The position numbers and the translations under genes are program-made. A stretch of DNA of 64,000 nucleotides. Source: Phytophthora sp. 'mugwort' (taxonomy: Eukaryota; Oomycota; Peronosporomycetes; Peronosporales; Peronosporaceae). Shown piece by piece: positions 11,146 through 21,370 of this stretch (position 1 is its first letter; every line of letters begins with the position of its first letter). Below the pieces are notes generated by a model. That model worked only from the letters and a program-made list of their open reading frames with translations, made no database searches and was not told the origin of the DNA. The DNA is taken from contig JAUCEF010000004.1 in assembly GCA_033558025.1 (NCBI GenBank), forward strand, positions 3,596,001 through 3,660,000, written 5' to 3'.

Positions 11146-12000
11146 GTGACTGCCAAGGCCAATCGTTCCAAGCATCCAGGGGTCACGGCCACATCCTCCG
11201 TCGAGGTAGCATGCCTCGCTACCCCCATGTCGTTCGTGAGCGCCGCAATTTCGAAGGAGAAGATCAAACGCAAGAAGTTCACCAAGAACGACGACCTCAT
11301 CCTGCTTCGACAGACGAATACGGACCATCCCTTCTCGTGCAGCCGTGGCGGACTCATGGACGCATGGAAGGCTACTCGGCCAAGGTGAAAACCGTGCAGG
11401 ACTTCACAAAGCAAGAAACAACGGGAAAGTCTGCCCAGGCCAGGTTTAATGCGCTGCTGGAAACCCACCGCTCGACCGACAAGAAATCGGCAAGGGCTTT
11501 TGGGATATCCGAGGAATATTCTGAGACGGCTCAACTTCTCGACGATCTCGTCCAGCCCGTCGATGAACATGCTAGGGATGAGGCAAAGAAGACACTGGTG
11601 CTGAAAGAGAAGCAGGCGGCCCGAAGGGAACGTTGGGAAGCTGATGCGTGTCGAGGCTGTCTCGAGACTGAAGAAGCGCAAAGAGCGTAAACCTGCAGTG
11701 AGCGAGGACTCTCCAAGCAAGCCCACTGTGTATGAGATCTTACGTGAGGAAAACGAGAAAGAGCGGGAGATGTGTGCTAAGCACTGGAAGCAAAACCAAG
11801 AGATGCAGCAGCGCGAGAAAGAATTGGAGCTCCAGGACCGAAAAGAAGAACGCGCGTTCAAGCTTCAGCTTGCTCACTTAGAAAATGAACGCTATGAAAA
11901 GCTACTGCAGCTGGCGCAGCTCAAGGTCCCGGTCACGGCGACCACAACAACAATAGCGAAGGTAGTGGCGTCAACAGCTTGGAGCTTCGCGTCTAGCTTA
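11146..12000 (+). pseudogene. Harbinger accessory protein (charged coiled-coil, Myb/SANT-like), frameshifted
   Basis: Coding potential runs through three frames. The first has a KRKKFTKNDDLILLRQ segment as expected of the Myb/SANT-like DNA-binding start. The second carries TVQDFTKQETTGKSAQARFNALLE and a segment rich in Glu, Lys and Ala. The third (from 11644) is a long Glu/Lys/Gln-rich helix with ENEKEREMCAKHWKQNQEMQ and repeated LQL/LAQL motifs, probably coiled coil. This layout is what the second protein of PIF/Harbinger elements normally shows: it helps the transposase reach the nucleus and bind the element ends. At least two frameshifts break it. Confidence 0.62.
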
Positions 12001-13254
12001 GCTGAGATACTCGCGCAGGCTTGGAGGCTTCAACTCGAAGTACTTGCCGATTTGATTACCACCATAGTAGCAGTTGTGACAGTTCGTTAATAGCATGGCA
12101 ACCTTAACGAACTTTCCTACGGATGAAAGACGAACCTTTTGCCGCTTCTTAAAGTCGATGTAGGGCCACAATGTCTTCATAAGCTAGAAGTTCCACTCGA
12201 CAGACTTACGCAGACGGCTCATTTCACGATTAAACTCGTTTCCAGCTGGGTCCAAACAGTTGTCTTTGTAGCCGCTGACAAGATACTTACGAACACCATA
12301 GACAGGATCTCTATATTAGTACGGACCCTCATAGATGTCGGCATGACGATCGAAGTATTCGAGAAGTCCGCTCTCTCGCAGCATCGCACTGTCATGACGG
12401 CGGCTTTCCATCGGCCCCCAAAAATGAATGCATAAACCATCTGGCGCAGTGACGGCTTAATAATTTAAGCAATGAGCGCGCATATGGCCGCTATACAGAT
12501 GCTTCTGAGGTTTTCGCCAGGTACACCACCTTGACGCGGAGATGGGCGACTCACGCCCACTTTGGTTCCACCAGGAAATCCAAAGACACCTTCCGTCGGC
12601 GCGCCCTTCGCCTTAATCGCACCACAATACATATCCATCCGTGCAGCAACAAGTGTTTCATCCACGAAAAGCTTGGCTTCAAACGAGTCATGCACGAAGT
12701 CGATCATGTGGAGAAACATTCGGCACAGCCACGACCTTCCTCGTCCAAAAGCCTTCATCATGTCATAATACCGCTTAGGAAACGAAATACGCGCCAGACA
12801 TGACACACAAGGCGTCGATACCTTTGTATGAATCGCCACTTGCCGTCACGACAACCTCAGGAACACGAAACAAGCTGCGCAACATGCGTACTCCAGCGAC
12901 ATCAAACCGGAACTCCAGCTTGCTGTTGGCATCGGTGTAGGTGGATAAGTCGGACTGGACGCTGGGTATGACAGGGCGCTCCACGTAGTTGATGAGGCAG
13001 AGAAACCGTAGCTTCTTCTTTCGGCTCATGTATCGCTTCCGCATAATGTACCACCGCAGGAGATCGGAATCGCCTACCATGGCACAAGATCGTAGTGGCG
13101 CGAAAAATCGTCTCTGAGAGGTCCCCAAGCGGGAAAACCATTCCTGGGAATTGCTAATTCTAAAGACCGTCTGACGAAATATTCCTGGTTGGGAGTTCCA
13201 GTTGCATCTTTTATGGCCGGCAACCATTAACAGACCAGGAATCGCTACTTTCAA
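12000..13254 (-). pseudogene. Harbinger DDE transposase, frameshifted
   Basis: Minus-strand reading from 13254: LRFLCLINYVERPVIPSV, then FRFDVAGVRMLRSLFRVPEVV, then ISFPKRYYDMMKAFGRG, RMDMYCGAIKAKGAPTEGVFGFPGGT, DGLCIHFWGP followed by an RRHD motif, and near the end KSVEWNF and LWPYIDFKKRQK. This is the order of the DDE_4 transposase: HTH-like region, DGT-type first acidic site (here FPGGT, the Asp replaced by Gly), RHD second Asp, and VEWNF Glu. The catalytic first Asp is lost and frames change between 12440 and 12465 and elsewhere. Clear homologue of the transposase at 55019-56140. Confidence 0.8.
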
Positions 13255-13524
13255 AATCTCTCTATTGACTCCACCATCCTCTTTGTTTTGCAGTGAGGTA
13301 CATTGATGTCACATAACTCTATTGGCTAACAGCTTCCTATGTCCGTTTCGCAGGATGCCTCTCAATCATCCTGCAGCTTCGTCCCAGGTGAGGCCTAATA
13401 TCCAGAGTACTCAACATCATCGCCACCATCAATGTCTATCGCCGGCCGGTTACACCGCCTTGCCATTGACTCCAGCAACAGCGGCACCTGCACGAACTCT
13501 GGCCACACCTTGTTGCGCCGTTTC

Positions 13525-13810
13525 TGTAAAGATATGTGCGTACAAGAGCCATCATTGGTTGAGTCCGCACGCACAGAGCCGCGTCGTCGCCAGCATTCTC
13601 ACAAGAGTTGCGCAAGATACAGATTCGTCAAGCCACAGCCAACCGCTGCACGTTGCAGACCGCGCTTAACGAAGACGTCCTCGGGTAGACGAATAGCACC
13701 GACAAAAAATATTAATTTAGTTTCCGTTTCATCATCAAATTATCAAGCCTACAGCAAAAGCCTTGCACTTAGTAACACTTACCGATCCAACGCTTGCTAC
13801 CTCTCTGTCC
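13525..13810 (+). repeat. Left LTR of the Gypsy relic (diverged)
   Basis: Shares ordered blocks with 19295-19570: GTGCGTACAAGAG, GCCATCATT.GTTGAGT, CGTCGCC, GTTGCGCAAG, a TTCAGT/TTTAGTTTCC-type block, CATCAAA, CAGCAAAA and an ACCTCTCTGTC-like end. The divergence is large, which points to an old insertion. Exact ends and any target-site duplication could not be set. Confidence 0.6.
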
Positions 13811-14379
13811 TCCGACATTCGTTCCAGTCCCCGTTCCCGTTCTGGTCCACCTCCGATCTCCTGTCGCATTGCCGTGTGCACACCTCCGTCCCCTCCCGGC
13901 TCGTCATACACACATCCCGTAGGTCCAAGCTGTCTCCGAGACGCCACTTGCGTCGAAGACTACGCCGTCTTCTCCTGGCTCGCCGCGTGCATGCACTTAT
14001 CGTCTGCTCGCTCAGCTTCGTCGCCGTTGGAGTCGTCATCTCCTTTGCGCCTTCCGATTTTATCTTTGGGGGAGGAGATACCACCTTCACCGACGCTCAT
14101 TGTCGCACATCACTTCGTCTCGACACCTCATTGGCTCACTGAGACCAACCAACAACCGCGCTGCTGTGCACACATCTTCATCGGGATTCTTCGCCGACTT
14201 CCATTGAGTCGGCGCTTACTCCTCGCCCCAGTAGTACCAGGTACCTCACATTCGGCTCTCCTAGTTGTCGTCGTCGGGGGCGTTTCAGAGAGGGCTGAGT
14301 TTTCGGGGGGGGGGGCAGAGTCAGCTATGTGGGTTTACCGGGCTTTGCCGGAAACAGCACTCCAGGGAGCGTCTGCGAC

Positions 14380-16070
14380 TTCGTCCAAATCTTTGATTGA
14401 ATTGGTTGAGGAGCTTGCGCGACCCAGCCATCTAGTGACGACGTGTCAGAGCAAGGCACAACTATGGACGAAGCAGCGATGCAGCATGCCGCCAGCGCGC
14501 GGCAGATGTTCTCCTCTTTTGTGGTGATGATGCGCGAACCGCAGCACTTTATCGCGCAGACCGCAGAGTAACACCAGATGGCGGCAACCTTGCAAAGCAT
14601 GAACAAGCGCCGATCCCCCAGTAACTGCAACATCAGTCAAGTGGGTCTTCGGCTATCGACACGTGCGATTTTCGAGCTGAAGGCATCGCCATGGCCAGGT
14701 TTTCGGGGACGAAGGAAGATGACGTCGGTGGCTACATGCTAAGCGTCAAGCTCAACTTCAAATCGAAGGACATCAAGTACGGGGCGGATGCGCTGCAACA
14801 ACGGCCGCTTTTACTCCTAATGGCGAACGTGAAGGGGCCCCCGGCTGCGTGGTACGTGAGTGCGTCTCGCATGATGGAAACTTCCTGTATTCTGTTACGC
14901 AGTTTGAGCAACTGCTGACGAGCGAGTTCAAGGCGCCAGATCGCCAAGAGCACCTACGCGACTAGCTGTTTCGACTGCGCCAGAAGAACGTTTTATGACT
15001 AGAGGACTACATCGCGGCCTTCAGAGGTGAATCGGCCAGGTAGAAGATATGTCCGACATGGACAAGGTTACGCACTTTTTGAAGGACCTGCTATCCGACA
15101 TCAAGCAAGAAGTGAATTGATGCAGTTCCGGACCACAACGGGTGCTATCTCGTATACGATCGGACACATTATGTCTCTTGGCGGAAGCATGACAGACAAG
15201 GACACCAGCTGTCGCAACACCACTCGTATCAGCAACCAAGGCAGCGTATGGAAGAGAAACCAATGTCGAAGGAGACCGGCAATGCCCGCATCATCTCGCG
15301 AGAAGGGTGCATGCAGCGCAACATGTGTCTTTACTGGAAGGAGCTTGGCCACCGCCTAGTTGACTCCAGCAAGCGTCATGCTCGCAACAACCTCGGGGTC
15401 CATCTCGATCTCCGCGCGTGCGCAGCCCGTTCAGTGCTAACCATAGCCAATTCCGCCGCATTGTCGACGATGGTGACGTCTCGAGGACGAGGAGGATGAC
15501 TATGTTGACGACGGCGACGACCACGTGGAGGTCACCGGCAGCTTGCAACTGAGCATGGTGTCTGTTGACGTCGGGGCAATTTCCAAACGTGAGCTATTGC
15601 TCTTCGAAGAGATGATGACCGGTCAGGCGATGCGTGACTTGATCGGCAGTGGTGCAGAAGCGAACATCGTTCGACGCGACCCCGCTCAACATTATTGACG
15701 CTGCCAAAGTTACCGCAGAACGCGTCGAAGGCACGACAACGCCTGCCCGCACGGCACAACGCTATCGGGAGACACTGAGCTTTGAAGACAGGGACTTCAA
15801 TAATATCTCGTTCGTAGAATGGGGGGGTCGATGAACCAAGACGTGATCCTCAGTCGCGCTTGGCTACTGCAGTTCAACCAGAGCATCAGCTGGCAAGCAG
15901 TGGTGATGAGGTTTCTAAGGCAGCGTCTCATGCAGGATTCCCGCCCAGTAATCGACAGCCACGAAGTCGCAGCGCCGACAGTGGGTACAGTGGAAGTGAT
16001 GTCCAACATTCTTCAGCCTACACTGCCCTCGCGCTTTGCGGCAGCAACTCGACTATCACGTCAAGGCAGG
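14380..16070 (+). pseudogene. Gypsy gag and protease, broken
   Basis: Frame-shifted plus-strand remains. The capsid part begins near 14440 and continues at 14691 with FSGTKEDDVGGYMLSVKL and LMANVKGPPAAWYVS, typical of oomycete Gypsy gag. A damaged zinc knuckle lies near 15305-15360 (MCLYWKELGHRLVDS, with Cys positions lost). The retropepsin region near 15540-15690 has LLLFEEMM...DLIGSGAEANIVRR, where the catalytic Asp of the usual D-S/T-G triplet is replaced by Gly. Coding similarity ends near 16070, where the inverted block begins. Confidence 0.75.
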
Positions 16071-16089
16071 ACAATTTCACATAGCAGCG

Positions 16090-18890
16090 TTGTTCCCGCG
16101 GTGGCTTGTGAGATATTCAGGTCCTGTGTCGAGGGTAACGCGAGGTCTCCGACCTTAAACGAACTCCCAGCGCGGCGCTTGTCGTAAAACTTCTTCTGTG
16201 CTGCTTGAGCATACAAAAGAATATTGCGTGCCCGCTCAGCCACTTCTTAGCGATGTTGCACATAGAGAAAAGTTCCCCACACGAGACTGAGCCACAGGCG
16301 CAGCATCCATACCAGTGTCCAACCGGTTCTTGGGCTTCCTACCGGCGCCGACGAAGAAAGGCGGCAGCCTTGATGAACCCGACACCAAGGTTGCATGTGC
16401 GTACTCAATCCATCGGCAAGTGCTCGATCCAATCGTTTCCGTGGTACAGATAGAGCATCGCAACGCGTCTTTGAGGGTCCGATTCTGACGTTCGGTTTGG
16501 CCGTCGGCCGGAGTTCGGTGGGCAGTTGCCGTCGTTGTTTTGATCTTCATTAGGTCATTAGGTTCACCAGTGCTGTTCAGAACTTCGACGCAAACTTTGG
16601 GTCCCGGTCAGAGATGATGGTCGATGGGATTCCATAGTGTCGAATGCGCTGTTGAAGAACAGTTGGTGGTATCTTCCGCGGTCGCCGTAGTATGCGTCGG
16701 GATGTAGACTGGGCGCTTCGACAGCTTGTCGACCACAACATGATAGCGTCAAATCCGTCGGACACGGGCAAATGTGTGATGAAGTCGGTCGAGACAACAT
16801 CACATCAAGCTACTAGCAACGGAATCGGCTGAAGCTTCCTGGTCTTGCTCGACCTGTATGTATATCATAAACGACTCGCAACTTTGAACGTAGGCTTGGA
16901 TGTCCAGGTTCATCACCGGCCAGAAAAACCACTGCTGCAGCAAGCAGTGTTGGGAGGATTCCTGGATGCACCATTATAGCAGCATCGTGCGCTTAGTGGA
17001 TCACATCGAGTCGTTGCTTCCGGCTGTTCGGGACGACATAAGCTGTCGTCACTCTTAGATCAACCCGTGGATAACTTCGTACTCTTCCGAATTGCGTACC
17101 GACTTCCACAGGTGCTTGAAGACCGGTTCTTTACCGTCTTCGTTTGGGTATCCTGTTGAAGTGAGCTTATCACCGTGCTATCCGCCATCGATGCTGCATG
17201 CAATCTCATACGCCACTGAGCCATGCCCCATACCGTGCGATTCTGATGCTAGCTGTTTGACGGCACGCATTACTGCTTCGTTGCGCGTAAATGTGTTTCT
17301 GAGCTTCTCCGTTGCTTGGTCCGGAGAGAGGCCGCTTGACGAATGTCGGTGCATATCGGAGACGGCAGACACTCCGTACACAGCGAAACCTTTGTTGGCT
17401 TAGACTCGCTATCATCTTGTCCCTTCCCAGAATTGCGCTAGAGCCATATGGGCGCGGTTATGCGTCGGCGACGGCATTCGGAACGCTTGGACGATGATGC
17501 AGTGTAAAATGAATGGACGTGTAGCCAACGAGCCAGTCGACCGGACAGGCGCGGATGTTGCAGAAACCATTTGCACACCGAGTCAGCTGCTTAGCCTTCA
17601 AACGTGACTCCATGGTGGTAGTGACGCCAACGTATGAGCGCTTGCTTGATCGCAAAAACGTTTTTCTCTCGTGGTCAGTTCAGTTCATGAGGCCCAGTTC
17701 TTGCTGAAAACAAAGCCACAGGCCAATCATTGCCGTCGTGCAGCACTCCACCGATGCACGCATGGCTGGCGTCCGTTGTCGCGATAATCGGCTTGTTGAA
17801 GTCAAGTAGCCGAAGCACTGGCGCGTTCTGGAGGGCGAGCTTGATTGCATTGAATTCCTGGCGCTGCGGTTCATCCCACACCCACGTCACTACCTTCCTG
17901 ACCAGTGAGCTCAGCGGCAGTATCAGCGTCGCAAAACGGTGAATGGACTGACGGTAGTAACCGGGCTAGGCCCAAGAACGGCCGGAGATCCTTGATGTTA
18001 TTAGTTTCGTCCACGCAGCGACGGCTCGGGTTTTGCGAGTAATTCGTCGGCGGAGATCGTGTGGCCCAGAAAGTCAACCGAACGTTGGTCGAAATCGCGC
18101 TTGTCAGGACGGATGTACAGCTTGTGCTCAAGAAGGACTTCGCACACCTGCCGTAAGTGTTCGACATGGGGGATATCGATTGATAGAAGATGTAGATGAC
18201 ATCGAGATAGACGAAAACAAACGGTAAGTGGCTCAACACCTTGCGCATCAGACGCGTCCACGTGCCTGGCATGGCGGCTAGACCAAGGGGCGTCACGTTC
18301 CAGCGACATATCTCCTGGATCGTCCTAAACGCCATGTACTTATTCGCGTAGGGGCCATGCGTAGCCGCTCGCGATGTAAACACCACTGCTCCTACCATAC
18401 GATCGAAGTGCTGCTCGATGTGCGGCAGCGGTAGCTTGGCAACTTCTGAGGCGGCCTCCACTAACGGTAGTCAATGACCCATTGCATCAGCATGTGCGGG
18501 TTGCTCGAGTGCAGCCACGTCAATCGTGGTGGGAACATGCCGGTTGTTGGATCCTTCTTGGGTACACCGAATATGTTTCATACCCATGCTAAATCCGACA
18601 CTTCCATACGGTTCTTCTTGCCCGACCTTCGAGGGCCGAAAGGGCGCTCGGTAGTTAGGCTTCGTACCTGGTGTCAATACCACTTCGTGCTCGATCGAGC
18701 GGATCGGTGGCAATGCTGCAATCAGGATTCGGCGGGAAAGATATCCGCGAACTGTTCGGGCACTGCTTGAAGCTGAGCGGGAACGGTTTTCTCCTTGGGC
18801 GATGTCTTGCCGTGACATGATATAGTTCTGCAGACACTTTAGCCTTTACCTTCGTCTCAAATTGCGCAGCCGACAGTATACGTAGCGAGG
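16090..18890 (-). pseudogene. Gypsy RT, RNase H and integrase core, inverted and broken
   Basis: Minus-strand reading from 18890: a protease-RT linker with YHVTARHRPRRKPFP, then LPPIRSIEHEVVLTPGTKPNYRAPF (entry to the RT), the palm near 18220 with FVFVYLDVIYIF where YLDD has become YLDV, FLGHTISADELLAKPEP, then RNase H with TTDASHACIGGVLHD near 17770. The integrase follows with HYGIPSTIISDRDPKF near 16620, DGQTERQNRTL near 16500, and the C-terminal RAGSSFKVGDLALPSTQDLNIS near 16120. Several stops and frameshifts. The protein breaks off at the point where plus-strand sequence at 18900 resumes it. Confidence 0.82.
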
Positions 18891-18899
18891 TGCCGCATC

Positions 18900-19290
18900 T
18901 TCGCTCCCCTTGTCGGAGCAATGGCTGGCAACCTAGTGCTGCTATCGCGCCTGGAGCCAACGACCCTCGCAAGTTCATCCCTCGATTCATCGGCCCATAT
19001 ACCATCCTGGTGATTCAAGCCAACGTCGCGCTGCTAGGCTTGCCAGCCAATCTGAAACACTTGAGTCTGCGTTTTTACATCGACTAGCTCACGGTATACA
19101 CAGCAACCCGGACCTCTCCGAGGGACGCGTGATTGACAAGTCGACTCTGGTGATCTTCGATGACGACGGTGAGCCGCTGCATGTTGTCGACGCCTTGATC
19201 GAGAAACGCATTTTACGGGGGTACGGTACAACCAACTTCAACTTCGGCGACTTCAACGTTGTAGGTGCCAGACTCATTCAAGTCGGGGGA
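18900..19290 (+). pseudogene. Gypsy integrase C-terminus and chromodomain-like tail
   Basis: Plus-strand DPRKFIPRFIGPYTILVIQ matches the conserved PRFIGPY segment that follows the GDLxLLSTQ motif in Gypsy integrases. It is followed near 19130-19215 by a frame with EPLHVVDALIEKRILRGYG, which resembles the start of a chromodomain. The segment continues the minus-strand integrase that stops near 16090, placing it in the same element as the inverted block. Confidence 0.68.
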
Positions 19291-19294
19291 GGTA

Positions 19295-19570
19295 GTGTAA
19301 TGATCTGTGCGTACAAGAGCAGAGTACGACGCCATCATTAGTTGAGTTAGCAGGTAGCGACCCGAATCGTCGCCTGTATATCACCAAGGTTGCGCAAGCG
19401 ACGGCTCCAGCAAGCCTTAGGCAACCACTCCATGTTCCAGACCGGTCTCCACGAGTCTGTCGTCAAGAAGACGGATAACACATAGACAAGAAAGATGAAT
19501 TCAGTTGTCGTATTACCATCAAACACACAAGTCCCACAGCAAAACTTTTACAGTTACCACCTCTGTCACC
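19295..19570 (+). repeat. Right LTR of the Gypsy relic (diverged)
   Basis: Counterpart of 13525-13810. The best matched blocks are GTGCGTACAAGAG near 19308, CATCATTAGTTGAGT near 19333 and GGTTGCGCAAG near 19390. The sequence that follows it resembles the upstream region of the glycine-rich genes. Confidence 0.6.
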
Positions 19571-21370
19571 TGTCGATATCCGCATCTACGTCAGTATTTT
19601 ACCGTCGAACTATGCGTTGATGCCACCGGCTCTAGCAGCCTAAACCTGCATATGGGTCGACCCCCACCGTAGTCAGCAACTCCAGGACCGGCACCAGTGC
19701 TTCTGGCATCCGATTCGAAATCAACCTCTCGCGAGCCTACTCAGGTTGATTCGGACTCGATACTTCGCCGGAGACGGATATGCCGACGGCCGGTTATCGA
19801 CCAAAGTTTGGAGGAGGACATCAAGGATTTTGCAGCCCGCAACATCTGGATATGTACACCGTGTTTACTTGAGATTACGCTTTGTACGGACGATTTTGAA
19901 TTGCTGTGAGAATGTCTCCAACAAAAAACCGCAGCATATCAATGCTGCTCGCCAGGGATCCGTTGACCAGTCTTGAGATGGCATCAGAAAAGCACTTGCT
20001 GATCATGGTGCGGGCACCATGTGTATGGATGTGAGCGGGTTTTGGGGACGTGATGACTTGAGGAAATTGTTTCCAGGGGAGCCTTCGGTGGACGACAATA
20101 AACGAGATTACGTACAGGCTATGTAAAACAGTCAGCCGTCGATTACCGCGTAAGGACTTAAGTGGCTTCTACCCAGTTTCCCGACCATAACAGTTATGCC
20201 TCCACGTCGCAAAGCGAACCGGGGGTTGCGGATGGCTCCACGAAGCGTCCTTCGCTCGTCATGCGGGCGCGTGGTGCCACGACCATGTCGTCCGCTCAGA
20301 ATGTTCTACCTCGTTCTCCGCGTCGGCAGTGCAGCGGAGGTAACGTAGAGGCCGCTGTCCATCGTACAGACCCAGTCATTTGCGTTACAGATGTATGAAC
20401 CGCACGTTAACGACGAAGGACGTCCAAGACGCGCACGGTACCGTGCTTGCCCGTCTCATTGGCAGCGAGGCACCTCCAAGGTCTCGTCCGACGCGCGATA
20501 TTGCCGAGCTAGTAGACGGTCTCGTCACAGTCGACGAAACGCCCGGCGGCGCGATGGAGTGCGAGTGGTCAATGCCGAGAGCCGCGCTATCGCACCATTT
20601 CTCACTCCAGTAGGCGGTCGATTTCGTGTTTGTAACGGAGAGCTCAACAAGGCAGTAGTATACGGTGTTGGTGAAACGTTCTTTACCCCGCCGCCATTCG
20701 TTCGAGCATCGTGCGCTGGCCAACCGAATTTTAAGGAAAGCTGTACCCGTGCTACACTTCCTCAAAGGGGTACAGCTTTCACCAATATCTAAATTTAACT
20801 GAACTATCACCAGCAGTTCTCATTGGTCATAATTCAAGAAGGTCCTCTATTTGTAAACGAAAGACCACTCAGTGAGCGTTCGTTATCGGTAGATGATTTT
20901 ACGGGGGGGGGGGGGGGGGGGTACAGCGTTCATCGACACTTTGACGGGTACAGCTTTCCTCAAAATTCAGTAGTACATCGGCGCGTCGAACGAAGTGAGC
21001 AGTTGTCTCGCCGCGCCTCCTCGGTATCTTTTCCGGCTCGGAGAGCGACACTGGTCAGCATTCTCGCGCGAACCCAGTTCGTGCGAGTCCGGCAACAACT
21101 GATATCGTGTATTCTCGTCACGAGCAAATTGTCGCTGAACTCGCAGATTACTCTGAGGCACTTAAGCGCTACTTGTCTGACCGAAACGTCTAAAGCACAA
21201 CTGCTCTTATCATGGCAAAACGGTTCCGTGATGGCGGCGACCAAGGCACAAAAGAACAGTGCCCAGCAATAATCCGAAGTACCGCTTTTAGCCTCCCACG
21301 CCGCACAGCCGAGGACACAAGCTCGTCATCCTGCCCACCCGTGCGTCTGCTTATGACTCTGTCGATGAAA
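19571..21370. other. Repeat debris and unidentified frames
   Basis: The first 460 bases are the partner of 935-1480. Further plus-strand frames at 19746-19976, 20162-20398 and 20391-20792 show no recognisable domain; fragments such as GFWGRDDLRKLFPGEPS near 20040 look like decayed coding sequence. The stretch holds a 19-base G run (20903-20921) and three copies of a GGGTACAGCTTTC motif. I see no intact gene. Confidence 0.5.
20735..20780. repeat. Short inverted repeat GGAAAGCTGTACCC / GGGGTACAGCTTTC
   Basis: The left arm at 20735-20748 and the right arm at 20767-20780 are reverse complements over about 13 bases and would form a hairpin with an 18-base loop. A third copy in the orientation of the right arm is at 20946-20960. 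They may be ends of a small non-autonomous DNA transposon. Confidence 0.55.

Larger units (their letters stand above)
11100..13254. mobile_element. Two-gene PIF/Harbinger-like element 1 (degenerate)
   Basis: Holds a plus-strand accessory protein (11146-12000) and a minus-strand DDE transposase (13254-12000) that converge. The same pair in the same converging arrangement occurs inverted at 55019-57001. The terminal inverted repeats and target-site duplication were not identified, so the true ends are uncertain. Confidence 0.72.
13525..19570 (+). mobile_element. Degenerate Ty3/Gypsy LTR retrotransposon with an inverted pol block
   Basis: About 6 kb bounded by two diverged but collinear LTR-like stretches (13525-13810 and 19295-19570). 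In plus orientation it begins with gag and protease (14380-16070) and ends with the integrase C-terminus (18900-19290). The RT, RNase H and integrase core in between lie on the minus strand. The junctions make biological sense if one internal block of about 2.8 kb was flipped inside a single element. Confidence 0.72.
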
